Below the pieces are notes generated by a model. That model did not search any database, was not told the origin of the DNA, and worked only from the letters and a program-made list of their open reading frames with translations. 64,000 nt of DNA from Methylotenera_A sp040387515 (GTDB lineage: Bacteria > Pseudomonadota > Gammaproteobacteria > Burkholderiales > Methylophilaceae). Shown piece by piece: positions 54,323 to 63,988 of this stretch. Each line of letters starts with the position of its first letter. Position 1 is the stretch's first letter. The stretch is taken from positions 1 to 64,000 of the forward strand of contig JAZKDP010000006.1 in NCBI GenBank assembly GCA_040387515.1, read 5' to 3'. Made by a program: the position numbers and the translations under genes.

Positions 54323-55558
54323 CTAACCCATGCTTTGAATACGATTTGCCGCATCTATACACTCTTCTAAACTAGCCACTAATGCCAAGCGAATAAAGTT
54401 TTTTCCCGGATTAATGCCGTTTACTTCTCTTGCTAAATAGCTGCCCGGCAACACGGTGATGTTTAAATCGCGATAGAGTTTTAATGCAAAATCCGTATCA
54501 GTCATTGCAGGATCTTTAATTTTTGCCCACAAATAAAATGCGGCGTCTGGTAATTTGACTTCTAAAACGCTGCTTAATATTGGCGTAACCGTTTTAAATT
54601 TTTCGGCATAAAGCCGACGATTCTCAATCACATGCGCATCATCATTCCAAGCGGTCAATGATGCCGCTTGTATCGCAGGATTCATCGCACAGCCATGATA
54701 GGTGCGGTATAACGTAAACGCTTCGATAATGCTTGCATCACCCGCAACAAAGCCAGAGCGCATGCCCGGCACATTGGAACGTTTTGAAAGTGAGCTGAAC
54801 ACAACCAAGTTTTTATAATCTCTGCCCAACTGATGCGCGGCCTGCAAAGCGCCTAATGGTGGGTTTGCTTCATCAAAATAAATCTCTGCATAACATTCAT
54901 CTGCGGCAATAACAAAGCCATATTGGTCAGATAATGCAAATAAGGTTTTCCACTGCGCTAGGTTCATTACCTTGCCAGATGGATTGCCAGGGCTACAAAC
55001 ATAAACCAACTGCGTGCGATTGAGTATTTCAGCAGGAACCTGCTCAAAATCCATTGCATGGCCATTTTCTGGCGTGGTATTCAGAAAGTAAGGTGTAGCA
55101 CCTGCTAAAAAAGCGGCGCCTTCATAGATCTGATAAAAAGGATTGGGCGAAATCACAATCGGGTTGGGTTTTGTACGGTCAATCACCACTTGCGCAAAGG
55201 CAAATAAGGCTTCGCGGCTGCCATTCACTGGCAAAATACTGGTTTCCGGATTCAGTGCAGGCAGGTTGTAACGGCGCGCAATCCATTGTGATATTGCAGT
55301 ACGCAACGCCAAGCTGCCAAGAGTCGTGGGATAATTAGCCAAGCCAGCCAAATTGTTCACTAAAGCATCGGTAATCAGCGTTGGTGTCGCGTGTTTCGGT
55401 TCGCCAATCGATAGGTTAATCGGTTTAAATGCTGGGTTAGGTGTGGTGCCAGCAAATAAATCACGCAGGCGCTGGAACGGGTAGGGCTGCAATAGGGCCA
55501 AATTAGGATTAAGTGGACTTGGATTTAAAGAATTTGGGTTCAAAGCGATTGGATCCAT
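54323..55558 (-). CDS. dapC: Succinyldiaminopimelate transaminase
   Basis: PLP-dependent class I/II aminotransferase in lysine and meso-diaminopimelate synthesis. The 411-residue protein has LSIGEPKHATP near the start, VYVCSPGNPSG, AADECYAEIYF and the PLP-binding Lys in FSSLSKRSNVPGMRSGF. The PYPFQRLRDLFAG segment is typical of betaproteobacterial DapC. The first 20 residues contain LNPN/LNPS units repeated three times ahead of the usual start of the family, an apparent short tandem duplication. Confidence 0.88.
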   Translation of the reverse strand: MDPIALNPNSLNPSPLNPNLALLQPYPFQRLRDLFAGTTPNPAFKPINLSIGEPKHATPTLITDALVNNLAGLANYPTTLGSLALRTAISQWIARRYNLPALNPETSILPVNGSREALFAFAQVVIDRTKPNPIVISPNPFYQIYEGAAFLAGATPYFLNTTPENGHAMDFEQVPAEILNRTQLVYVCSPGNPSGKVMNLAQWKTLFALSDQYGFVIAADECYAEIYFDEANPPLGALQAAHQLGRDYKNLVVFSSLSKRSNVPGMRSGFVAGDASIIEAFTLYRTYHGCAMNPAIQAASLTAWNDDAHVIENRRLYAEKFKTVTPILSSVLEVKLPDAAFYLWAKIKDPAMTDTDFALKLYRDLNITVLPGSYLAREVNGINPGKNFIRLALVASLEECIDAANRIQSMG

Positions 55559-55615
55559 CAGAGTTTAATTCGTAAAGCATTATTATAATTTAGTAAGCCA
55601 TTAATTAGGAAATAC

Positions 55616-56512
55616 ATGGGCAACAGCAGCAAACAAAACTATCTGGCCATATTCGGCCTGTTATTTGGCGCCATGTGTTGGGGCATTATTTGGTATCCAT
55701 ACCGCATCATGAGCGATGCTGGCGTTTCTGGTGTCACTTCAAGCTTTTATACCTATTGCATTGCGATTATTTTGGGACTAGCTCTGTTTGCCAGACATTG
55801 GCGCGGTGTATTCAAATTGCCCAAAAGTGCCATTTGGTTGAGCATTGTTGCGGGTTGGACCAACTTAAGTTATGTGCTGGCAGTGATTGATGGTGAAGTC
55901 ATGCGCGTGATGTTGCTGTTTTACCTGGCGCCACTTTGGACGTTACTTTTAGCGCACTTTTGGCTAAAAGAAACGATCACTAAAGCAGGGTTGGCTTCGA
56001 TTTTAATCGCCATGATTGGTGCTTATATTATGCTGGCCAATCCATTTGACCCCGCGACCAATCACATTCCCATGCCGCAAAATAGCGCTGAATGGTTGGC
56101 ATTGTCTGCGGGAATTGGTTTTTCATTCACTAATGTGATTGCGCGTAAATCTGCGCATTTAAGCTTGGCAGCAAAATCTATGTTGATATGGGTCGGTGTA
56201 GCTGGCGTGTCACTTTTATTCATACCTTTTCTGACGGACACCTTTCCAAGTCCGCAGTTTTTCACGCTAAATAATTGGTTAATCATGGGGATTATCGCCA
56301 TACTAATTATGGCTGCCACTATATTTGTGCAATATGGCGTGACTAAAATGACCGCTTTACGCGCATCGGTATTGTTTTTGTTTGAACTGGTTGTAGCGGC
56401 AATTGCAGCCTATTATCTGGCAAATGAGGCGATGCTATTGAATGAATGGATAGGCGGCGCTTTTATTATTGCCGCAGGTTTATTGGCGGCGTTTAATCAT
56501 GCTGACGATTGA
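55616..56512 (+). CDS. DMT-superfamily transporter (EamA domains)
   Basis: Inner-membrane protein of 298 residues with ten hydrophobic helices in two EamA repeats (about 10-140 and 155-295). The first repeat ends LAPLWTLLLAHFWLKETITKAG, a typical EamA signature. Such proteins export amino acids, nucleosides or other metabolites; the substrate is unknown. It is divergent from dapC with 57 bases between. Confidence 0.88.
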   Translation: MGNSSKQNYLAIFGLLFGAMCWGIIWYPYRIMSDAGVSGVTSSFYTYCIAIILGLALFARHWRGVFKLPKSAIWLSIVAGWTNLSYVLAVIDGEVMRVMLLFYLAPLWTLLLAHFWLKETITKAGLASILIAMIGAYIMLANPFDPATNHIPMPQNSAEWLALSAGIGFSFTNVIARKSAHLSLAAKSMLIWVGVAGVSLLFIPFLTDTFPSPQFFTLNNWLIMGIIAILIMAATIFVQYGVTKMTALRASVLFLFELVVAAIAAYYLANEAMLLNEWIGGAFIIAAGLLAAFNHADD

Positions 56513-56541
56513 TTTAAAAGAAAATTTACCGCTAATTTGTG

Positions 56542-57636
56542 TTAACCACCAAAACCGCCGCGTGTGCCTTCTGCGGCAAAACGTATTTTTAAGGATAAAT
56601 CGTTGCGTGAATCGGCGTTTGCCAGCGCGTGGTCTTCGCTGATTTTGCCATCGCTATAGAGTTTGAATAATGCCTGGTCAAACGTAATCATGCCAATATC
56701 GTTGTTATCGGCCATGATGTCTTTCATTTCGCTTAACTTTTGTTTTTGGATGAGTTCTGACATGTAGGGTGAGTTAATCATCACCTCAACCGCAGCAGCA
56801 CGTTTTTGGGTAATGCCAGGCACTAAACGTTGCGAAATAATACCCACCAAGTTAAGTGATAAACCCAATAATAAGCCATGTTTAGCATCGGTTGGGAAGA
56901 ATGAAATCACGCGTTCTAAGGCTTGATTCGCATTATTTGCATGCAAAGTAGCTAAACATAAATGCCCGGTTTCGGCATAAGCCAGCGCCTGTTTCATGCT
57001 TTCCATATCACGCACTTCGCCGATTAGAATCACATCTGGCGCTTGGCGCATGGCATTTTTTAAAGCGTTATCAAAGCTTAAGGTATCAATGCCTACTTCA
57101 CGTTGATCGACGATAGATTTTTTGTGTGCATACACAAATTCAATCGGGTCTTCAATGGTAATAATATGACCTGTTTCGTTTTCATTTCGGTGGTCAATCA
57201 TGGATGCAAGTGATGTGGATTTACCAGAACCCGTCGCGCCAACCATGAGTATCAGTCCACGTTTACGCATAATCAAGTCTTTTAAAACGTCTGGCAAGCC
57301 CAGTTTTTCCAATGTAGGAATATCCGTTTTAATATGCCGAATCACCATGCCTACTTCACCACGCTGGCGAAACACATTCACGCGAAAACGCCCGACATCT
57401 TTGCGACCAATAGCGAAATTACATTCCAGTGTAGATTCAAATTCTTTAATCTGCTCGGCACTCATAATGCCGTAAGCGATTTCTTTAATCATGCCGGGCG
57501 CCATTATCTGGTTATTGATTGAAACCGTTTCGCCTTCAATATCCATATGTATGGACGTATTCGTACTAAAAAAGAGGTCAGAACCGCCTTTATCAGTCAT
57601 GAATTTGAGTACAGGGGTAATGTCGATGGCTGCCAT
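56542..57636 (-). CDS. pilU: Type IV pilus retraction ATPase PilU
   Basis: Hexameric ATPase aiding PilT in pilus retraction. The 364-residue protein shows GGSDLFFSTN at the N-terminus, Walker A GATGSGKSTSLASMIDHRN, the Asp box ITIEDPIEFVY, Walker B ILIGEVRDMESMKQALAYAETGHL and the His box TLHANNANQALERV. PilU rather than PilT is favoured by DLFFS and the C-terminal Gly-rich extension (GTRGGFGG). pilT is not in the window; the upstream neighbour is an OGT-like gene. Confidence 0.93.
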   Translation of the reverse strand: MAAIDITPVLKFMTDKGGSDLFFSTNTSIHMDIEGETVSINNQIMAPGMIKEIAYGIMSAEQIKEFESTLECNFAIGRKDVGRFRVNVFRQRGEVGMVIRHIKTDIPTLEKLGLPDVLKDLIMRKRGLILMVGATGSGKSTSLASMIDHRNENETGHIITIEDPIEFVYAHKKSIVDQREVGIDTLSFDNALKNAMRQAPDVILIGEVRDMESMKQALAYAETGHLCLATLHANNANQALERVISFFPTDAKHGLLLGLSLNLVGIISQRLVPGITQKRAAAVEVMINSPYMSELIQKQKLSEMKDIMADNNDIGMITFDQALFKLYSDGKISEDHALANADSRNDLSLKIRFAAEGTRGGFGG

Positions 57637-57660
57637 TTGATGACTATCTTATTTGATTAA

Positions 57661-57681
57661 TTGTGCTGAACTTTAGCACAA
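57661..57681 (-). terminator. Small hairpin between OGT-like gene and pilU
   Basis: TTGTGCT/AGCACAA (57661-57667 with 57675-57681, seven-base loop) lies in the 82-base spacer. Without a clear T run it may be a weak terminator or an operator. Confidence 0.3.
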
Positions 57682-57718
57682 GCCGCGTTTTTATTACAGC
57701 GTACGATGTGCTGATTGG

Positions 57719-59647
57719 TTATTTGTTGGCAGTAGCTTGCTGTTGGTAAGTCTGCCAAATTTGCTGATACTGTTGCTCTAAATTGCGTGAGAACTGGGCA
57801 GGATTAAACGGGCTTGAATCCGAAAGTGAGTTGCTTTTAATTTGTGCTTTCAATTGCTGCTCTAATTGGCTGAACATGACTGGGTCATGCGCCAAAGAAA
57901 CTGCTTTTTGTTCATACTCTTGCCAGTTTTGGGTGATTAACTCTGGCAGATTAATATACTGCAATAAGCATGTTGCCACCCGCGAAGCAAAGGTTTCGCC
58001 AGTACAAGTTAATAGTGGCAAACCCATTAATAGCGCATCACTAGCCGTAGTGTGCGCATTATACGGCGCAGTATCTAAAAATAAATCCGCATGCGCATGA
58101 CGTGCTAAATGCTCTGCAATCGTTACACGTGGCGCAAATATTAATCTTGATTCATCAACACCCGCTTTTTCCGCTGCTTGCCGCAAATTGGCAGATGCCC
58201 AAGTGTTGCAATCCAACAGCCAAAGCACGCCGCTGTCAGGTGTTTGCTGCAAAATGCGCATCCAAACCGCGAATACTTCTTGCGTGATTTTAAAGCTCTG
58301 GTTAAAACAGCAAAATACAAAGCTGTTTTCTGGCAAGTTATGCTCAGTTTTTTGTGTTGCTTTACCAATGGGGCGTTGGCTATTATTGGGTTGATAGCAG
58401 GGTAAGTAAAGCAATTTCTCACTAAAGTCGTGAGCCTTTGGTGCAATGACTTTATCCGTTAGCAGATAATCAAACAGTGATTTAGCATGTGTTTTTTCCG
58501 TTTTTTCAACGGATATTTCACCCATGGTTCCAGGAAATCCTAACCAATTAATGCTGATTGGCGCAGGCTTTAAGGCCACGATACCAGTGCGACTATTTTG
58601 CGTAAACCCAGTTAAATCTACCAAAATCGCAATGCCATCTTGGTGGATTTTTTGTGCAGCTTCAATATCGGTTAATTGTCGAATGTCGTTAAAAGTGCCA
58701 AAAGCTTTCTCTAGGCGTTTGCGCTCAGGTGTTTTGTCATCTGCGCCATAAGAGTAAGCGATAGTTTCAAAACGGTTTTTATCGCTATTTTCAATCAATT
58801 CGGTGATTAAAAATGCCAATGGATGCAGTCTGAAATCAGCCGATAGATAACCGATTTTTAGCTTGGCTTGTAATATATTTTGCGATGCTTTTAATTGGTT
58901 AAAGTCAAAGCCTGCATGTTGTTGAATCAGTTTTCCGTAAAAACTATTTGCCCAATTGCTAGCACACTGCTTTTGCTCATCTGCAGTAGTGCTGGGCATA
59001 CTTAAAAAAGCAAAAGGCGATATTTGCGCATTTGGTGTTGTCATTACCCAATCGCGCAACTGCTTGATTTGCTGATCAATATTATCCCAATCGCAGATAT
59101 GCTGTTTTTGGTGCACCAAATGCGCCAGTGCATGATGCAAATCAGGCTTAAGTTGCAATGCGCTTTCGTAGCTGGCAACGGCATGGTCCAATTGACCTAA
59201 TTCACGTTGAATATTGCCCAAATTATTATGCGCATCAGCGTCATTCGGGTTTAATTTAATGGATTGTTTAAAGCTGTTGAGCGCCGCGCTAGGCTTGTTT
59301 AACTGGCGTTGTGCGTTGCCTAAGTTAAACCAATAAGCTGCGTTAAGTGGCTGATATTCTAGCGCTTCTTGGAAGCAGGCTTCTGCCTGTATAAATCGGC
59401 CGTTGGCGTGTGATTCATTTCCTAGCTCTTGCAAGCAAAAACACAGTGCATCGCGCACATACGAGTTGTTTTTAAGCGCGCGTACAAGGCGGCGAAAATA
59501 GCCAGCTGCCTCTTCAAATCGCTTCAGTTCTACACACAAATTTGCACAATGAATTTGTACGTCTAAATCTTTGGGATTGTGCAATAACACTTGTTGATAG
59601 TGCTTAAGCGTATTTTCAGCGGATTGGATTGGCTCGTTGGCTTGCAT
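57719..59647 (-). CDS. TPR protein with O-GlcNAc transferase-like (GT41) domain
   Basis: Glycosyltransferase of 642 residues. The N-terminal 190 residues are tetratricopeptide repeats (for example AAYWFNLGNAQRQLNKPSAALNSFKQ and DAHNNLGNIQRELGQLDHAV). The C-terminal half matches OGT/SPINDLY: KIGYLSADFRLHPLAFLI with the catalytic-side His, ILVDLTGFTQNSRTGI, SINWLGFPGTMG, FVFCCFNQSFKIT and LFLDTAPYNAHTTASDALLMGLPLLT. After GTMG there is an insertion of about 15 residues (about 377-392) where family members run straight on to a YLIAD-like strand. Bacterial members modify proteins such as flagellin, pilin or adhesins; being next to pilU makes a pilus link possible but unproved. Confidence 0.88.
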   Translation of the reverse strand: MQANEPIQSAENTLKHYQQVLLHNPKDLDVQIHCANLCVELKRFEEAAGYFRRLVRALKNNSYVRDALCFCLQELGNESHANGRFIQAEACFQEALEYQPLNAAYWFNLGNAQRQLNKPSAALNSFKQSIKLNPNDADAHNNLGNIQRELGQLDHAVASYESALQLKPDLHHALAHLVHQKQHICDWDNIDQQIKQLRDWVMTTPNAQISPFAFLSMPSTTADEQKQCASNWANSFYGKLIQQHAGFDFNQLKASQNILQAKLKIGYLSADFRLHPLAFLITELIENSDKNRFETIAYSYGADDKTPERKRLEKAFGTFNDIRQLTDIEAAQKIHQDGIAILVDLTGFTQNSRTGIVALKPAPISINWLGFPGTMGEISVEKTEKTHAKSLFDYLLTDKVIAPKAHDFSEKLLYLPCYQPNNSQRPIGKATQKTEHNLPENSFVFCCFNQSFKITQEVFAVWMRILQQTPDSGVLWLLDCNTWASANLRQAAEKAGVDESRLIFAPRVTIAEHLARHAHADLFLDTAPYNAHTTASDALLMGLPLLTCTGETFASRVATCLLQYINLPELITQNWQEYEQKAVSLAHDPVMFSQLEQQLKAQIKSNSLSDSSPFNPAQFSRNLEQQYQQIWQTYQQQATANK

Positions 59648-59702
59648 AATGCAATTTTAATCTAATTTAATTAAATTGCAGTTGTTTGTATTGCTGCTTG
59701 GG

Positions 59703-60911
59703 TTAATACAAAGAATTGGCTAATTGTTTTAAGCCTAATGTTTTTAGTAAAAAGCGGCTAGGGTTCAATTTGCTTGCTAGGTTTGCGTCAAGGCTTAGAG
59801 ATTCATTCGCAACCAAATTGGCAATGAATTCGCCACAAATCGGCGCAGTAATCATGCCTTTAGAGCCATGCCCAGCGTTAATATATAAGCCGTGTAACCA
59901 AGGCAACTCTGCGGGATTCGCGTTGTAGCGGGGCGGTTTGGCACGTAATGCTTTTTCATCTATTAATTGGCCTGCAAGTGGCATGTAATCTTGTGTATGG
60001 CTACGCCAGGCAACGCGACCTTGTTCTTGGTAGGGCTGAAGGCTATTAAAAATGGCAGGTGAGATTTGTTTTAAAGCCTGCATATTTTCTAAAGTATCTG
60101 CTTCGCTTAATAGCGAGTTAAGATTATTAGGAGCGTAAGTCGCACCGATTGAATGCAGCCCATCAACTGCTGGGCTTAAATAATGTGTGCTGCAAATAAT
60201 GGTTTTAATCAGTTGGCTAGCAGATGTTGACGCAAAAAAATTCACTTGCCCGCGTACAGGCGTGCTTGCAACGCTGGCACATAAGCTAAAGCGCTGCACA
60301 TCATTGGCATTACATAATATCAATATATCTGATTTAATATCAGTATGTTGTGAGTTGTTTTTAATGTATTTTATTCGAAAATTTTCATCGGTCTTTTCGA
60401 AACTAAGTACATGTGTATTGCTGATGTTGGTGATGTTGGGCAAGTTAACTAATGTTTGGCATAATGCTTTTGGTTTGACCCAACCAGCTTGCGGCAAAAA
60501 TAAACCGCCGATTGTTAATGGAATGCCAGCTACTTCGCTGGCCGCTTTTGCATCCAAGGCTTGCAAAAACGCATACTCCTGTTGCGCTAACAATGCGTCT
60601 TGTCTTAATTGTTCACGCGCATTATAAGCCAGCTGAATCTGTCCGCAGGCGTCAAAAAAATCTGTGTTATTGGGCAATTGTTTGATTAAGTTTAAGGTAA
60701 ATGCAAAGCCTTGCAATGCTAGCGCACTCTGTGCAGTCGGTTTAATACTTAACTTGGGATATAAAGTCGCTATAGGGTTGCCCGAAGCTTCTTTTGCGAG
60801 TTCACTATGTTGCTCTAATAAGGTGACTGCAATGCCGCGCTTGGCGAGTGCAAACGCCATGCTACAGCCTGCAATGCCGCCGCCAATCACAATCGCAGTT
60901 TTAGTCGACAC
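59703..60911 (-). CDS. mnmC2: FAD-dependent oxidoreductase half of MnmC
   Basis: Converts cmnm5(s2)U34 of tRNA to nm5(s2)U34. The 402-residue protein begins VIGGGIAGCSMAFALAKRGI (FAD site), then EASGNPIATLYPKLS with the conserved GN..G..YP type motif, RGQVNFF, and WRSHTQDYMPLAG and HGLYINAGHGSKGMITAP near the end. In E. coli this is the C-terminal half of one fused MnmC; here it is its own gene starting at a GTG (60911) that overlaps the end of the methyltransferase gene by 11 bases in another frame. Confidence 0.9.
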   Translation of the reverse strand: MSTKTAIVIGGGIAGCSMAFALAKRGIAVTLLEQHSELAKEASGNPIATLYPKLSIKPTAQSALALQGFAFTLNLIKQLPNNTDFFDACGQIQLAYNAREQLRQDALLAQQEYAFLQALDAKAASEVAGIPLTIGGLFLPQAGWVKPKALCQTLVNLPNITNISNTHVLSFEKTDENFRIKYIKNNSQHTDIKSDILILCNANDVQRFSLCASVASTPVRGQVNFFASTSASQLIKTIICSTHYLSPAVDGLHSIGATYAPNNLNSLLSEADTLENMQALKQISPAIFNSLQPYQEQGRVAWRSHTQDYMPLAGQLIDEKALRAKPPRYNANPAELPWLHGLYINAGHGSKGMITAPICGEFIANLVANESLSLDANLASKLNPSRFLLKTLGLKQLANSLY

Positions 60912-61728
60912 TTGGTTTTTCTATCGATTGTTTGACGTTAACTGGTTTTTCACCAAACGATTCGCCAATAAAATCACCCGTTAACATTTCTCGTTTTTTG
61001 CCAAAACCAGCTTGTTTACTGACATGAAATCCTGCCGTTTGCAGGCCGCGCTTAACCATGCCGGCACTGGTGAAAGTGGCAAATGTTGTATTGCGGTTAG
61101 ATAATCTTGCCATTTGTGCAAATAAAGCGGGCTGCCACATATCAGGATTTTTTGAGGGTGAAAATCCGTCTAAAAACCAAGCGTCAGCGGGAGTTGTTAT
61201 CTTTGTTAGGCTGTCTGTCGCATCGCCAACCAAAATCGTTAGTTGCACGCGATTATCAAATAGCTGCATGCTTTTATCGCTATTTATTAACGTTGTATAT
61301 TGAGCTAAAAACTGCTCAGAAATATTATTTAATGCAGGCCAATACTGTAAAGCACTTGTAATCTCTTGCAAGCTGAGCGGGTACTTTTCAGTGCTAATAA
61401 AATGCAAGCTGGTATTTTCTGGCGCATGATGTAGCCACAATTGTGCGGCACATAAAAAATTTAAGCCAGTGCCAAAACCTGTTTCAATAATGGTGAATGT
61501 TTGGGTTGCTAATTGCTGCCAACGCGGTGTTAGGTTGTTGCCTTGCAAAAAGACATAGTCAGTTTCAAGCAAGCCATTATCACTGGAATAATAGACATCC
61601 TGAAAGATGGAGGAGTAGGGTTGAGCCAAGCCATCCTGATCAACGCGCCATTCGACAGGGCTTGATTCAATCGAACTCAATTTAATAAGACTGCTTGATT
61701 TTATAAGACTGTCAGTAGAATTTTGCAT
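60901..61728 (-). CDS. mnmC1: SAM-dependent methyltransferase half of MnmC
   Basis: Methylates nm5(s2)U34 to mnm5(s2)U34, the last step of wobble uridine modification. The 275-residue protein matches the N-terminal half of fused MnmC: PYSSIFQDVYYSSDNGLLET, ETGFGTGLNFLCA (SAM site), FISTEKYPL, AWFLDGFSPSKNPDMW, FATFTSAGMVKRGLQTAGF and GFGKKREML. The reading frame ends 26 residues after KREML, shortly past the start of the oxidoreductase gene. The first 20 residues contain a duplicated SLIK unit. Either a native split or a frameshifted fusion would look like this; both parts look intact. Confidence 0.9.
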   Translation of the reverse strand: MQNSTDSLIKSSSLIKLSSIESSPVEWRVDQDGLAQPYSSIFQDVYYSSDNGLLETDYVFLQGNNLTPRWQQLATQTFTIIETGFGTGLNFLCAAQLWLHHAPENTSLHFISTEKYPLSLQEITSALQYWPALNNISEQFLAQYTTLINSDKSMQLFDNRVQLTILVGDATDSLTKITTPADAWFLDGFSPSKNPDMWQPALFAQMARLSNRNTTFATFTSAGMVKRGLQTAGFHVSKQAGFGKKREMLTGDFIGESFGEKPVNVKQSIEKPSVD

Positions 61729-61822
61729 GCATTGAGTTGGTTAACTTGTACCGCCTCATTTTAAAGCAAACTAGTGAAAGCTGTTTACGCAAATCCTAAA
61801 CAAATCTTAAGTCGAATAAAAT

Positions 61823-63115
61823 TTAAATCAGCGCTGCTCTGCGATTCTCTGGTTTGGCTAATAGTAGATGGACATCACCCAGCGCGCGCTCTGCAAAGCC
61901 GCCTTCGCAATAGCACAAATAAAATTCCCACATTTTGATAAACTCTTCAGAGTACCTAAGCCTGCGCACGGCATCAATATGTGTGAAAAAGTTTTCGCGC
62001 CAAGCTGCCAAAGTAGTTGCGTAATGCGGACCGATATCTTCGCAATCGAACAAGCGCAAATCGCTGGTTTTGGTGATGCTATTTAACATGGCCGTGTTGG
62101 ATGGAATGCATGAGCCGGGGAAAATATAGCGTTGAATAAAATCGACACTATTCTTGGCTGCTTCGAAACGTTGGTCGGCGATGGTGATTGCTTGTATTAA
62201 TGCCAAACCGTTTGGTTTGAGCAGTTTTCCTACTTTGGCAAAATAGGTATCGTAATATTGATGTCCTACCGCTTCAATCATTTCAATTGAAACCAATTTA
62301 TCAAATTGTCCTTCTAACTCTCTGTAATCATTTAATAAAACTGTTACGACAGAATCTAAATTAGCTGCTTTTACGCGCTCAACTGCTAGCGCATATTGCT
62401 GTTTTGAGATGGTTGTTGTGGTGACTTTACAGCCGTAATGTCTTGCTGCATAAATCGCAAAACCGCCCCAGCCAGTGCCGATTTCAACCAAATGGTCTGT
62501 GGTTTTTAAATCCAATTTATCGCAAATGACCTTTAATTTTTTGAGCGAGGCAGCTTCTAAGTTAACACTAGGATTATCTATGTTCGAATGCTCAAAGATT
62601 CCAGATGAATACATCATGGTTGGATCTAACCATAGCTTGAAAAAATCATTGCCCAGATCGTAATGCGCGGCAATATTTTTACGGCTGCCTTCTGTTGTAT
62701 TGCTATTTAACCAGTGCAATATTTTAAATAACGGCTTGGTCGCCCATTGGTAGCCGCCTTCCAGCGTATCCATCACTGATTGGTTCACGCACATTAATCT
62801 GATGACATCAGTTAGGTTATCTGCGGTCCAGTAACCCAGCATAAAAGCCTCTCCCGCGCCAATGCTGCCGCCGAAAGCAATCTCGCCATAGAAGCGCGCA
62901 TCCTGCACATGAATCGTCGTTTTAATACCGTTTGATTGGCCGAAAACGTACTTTTCATTACCATCAATAATGGTTAAGCAACCTGTTTGCAGATGATTAA
63001 GACGCTTAAGAATCTGCGTTTTGGCAAACTTAGCCACCCATTTAGAGCGGCTTTTTTGTTTAAGCGCTGTGGTTAAGGTTTCTTGCGGTAAGTTGGTATT
63101 GGTCAGTGTATTCAT
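61823..63115 (-). CDS. cfa: Cyclopropane-fatty-acyl-phospholipid synthase
   Basis: Methylenates unsaturated acyl chains of membrane phospholipids with SAM. The 430-residue protein has a N-terminal lipid-binding part, IAAHYDLGNDFFKLWLDPTMMYSSGIF, the SAM motif LVEIGTGWGGFAIYAARHYG, SIEMIEAVGHQYYDTYF and YIFPGSCIPS, all typical of CFA synthase. It follows the DUF1365 gene after 108 bases, a common association. Confidence 0.95.
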   Translation of the reverse strand: MNTLTNTNLPQETLTTALKQKSRSKWVAKFAKTQILKRLNHLQTGCLTIIDGNEKYVFGQSNGIKTTIHVQDARFYGEIAFGGSIGAGEAFMLGYWTADNLTDVIRLMCVNQSVMDTLEGGYQWATKPLFKILHWLNSNTTEGSRKNIAAHYDLGNDFFKLWLDPTMMYSSGIFEHSNIDNPSVNLEAASLKKLKVICDKLDLKTTDHLVEIGTGWGGFAIYAARHYGCKVTTTTISKQQYALAVERVKAANLDSVVTVLLNDYRELEGQFDKLVSIEMIEAVGHQYYDTYFAKVGKLLKPNGLALIQAITIADQRFEAAKNSVDFIQRYIFPGSCIPSNTAMLNSITKTSDLRLFDCEDIGPHYATTLAAWRENFFTHIDAVRRLRYSEEFIKMWEFYLCYCEGGFAERALGDVHLLLAKPENRRAALI

Positions 63116-63223
63116 GATTGTTTATACGGCAACCGTTAGTGTTCAGATTCAAAAAAACTATTATTTAATAAAACAATGAAAGGCATGTTAGTCAACGATT
63201 TCGTCCAACTCAGCCTCGCATCA

Positions 63224-63988
63224 TTAGCGCGCAGGATGCGAGTAAAACGGCACACGCTTTAACCACAATTTAAGCGCGTTCCAATAAATCGCTGCAACCA
63301 CTTTCATGGTCATAAACGGATACTGGATTAACAACCAATTTAATGCGGATTCTGTGATCTCTGCGCGTTGTAATGCCAGCGTTGCATAAAATATCGACTG
63401 ATTATTTTGCAGATTTTTCATATGCACGAATAACTGTTTATCAGCTAATTTAAACGCCCAATCGTATTCAATATCCATTGGCATAAATGGCGAAACATGA
63501 AAGTCTTTATGCAATTTAAATACGGTAATTTCGCCATTTTTGGTTTTCTTAACCGTTTTTTCTGATGAAAAATCATGTACATAAGCGTAATCTTCACCCC
63601 ATGGCGTATTGGTGATATGCGTGACGATGGCTTGCAGCGTTTTCCCATCTGCCTCAAAACAATAGTAAAAAGTCACTGGGTTAAAGCAATGCCCAAAATA
63701 GCGCATATTAGTGAGCATGCGGATTGATCCACGTGGTGCGTGATCTGTGACGGCAGTAATTAAGTCGCTGATTTCTGCTTTTAGCGATTTTGCAGGATTG
63801 CCATAATAATCAGCGCGTTTAAAGTAGGCAATATTGGATTTTTTTAGCGACCAAAAGCGCGATTTGCTAAAAAGTTGTGGCAGCTCATCTAAATCTAAAT
63901 ACATCATAAACACGCGATAACGAAAACCATGCGGTTTAGGTGAATGGCGCTGATGTTCAACCCAGCCTTTATAAATAGCGCTGTTCAC
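63224..63988 (-). CDS. DUF1365 family protein
   Basis: Protein of 254 residues of unknown function, DUF1365. Typical motifs are KGWVEHQRHSPKPHGFRYRVFMMYLDLDEL at the start, FGHCFNPVTFYYCFE, and VSPFMPMDIEYDWAF. The start is GTG at 63988; this gives the usual family N-terminus. The C-terminus has a hydrophobic region (YPFMTMKVVAAIYWNALKLW). Genes of this family nearly always lie beside cfa and a flavin amine oxidase gene, so a role in lipid modification is likely; the oxidase gene would be beyond the window edge. Confidence 0.85.
   Translation of the reverse strand: MNSAIYKGWVEHQRHSPKPHGFRYRVFMMYLDLDELPQLFSKSRFWSLKKSNIAYFKRADYYGNPAKSLKAEISDLITAVTDHAPRGSIRMLTNMRYFGHCFNPVTFYYCFEADGKTLQAIVTHITNTPWGEDYAYVHDFSSEKTVKKTKNGEITVFKLHKDFHVSPFMPMDIEYDWAFKLADKQLFVHMKNLQNNQSIFYATLALQRAEITESALNWLLIQYPFMTMKVVAAIYWNALKLWLKRVPFYSHPAR

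Noticed and set aside
60187..60627. Open frame of 146 codons antisense to the MnmC oxidase half
   Set aside because: Fully covered by a strong gene on the other strand; sequence resembles no family.
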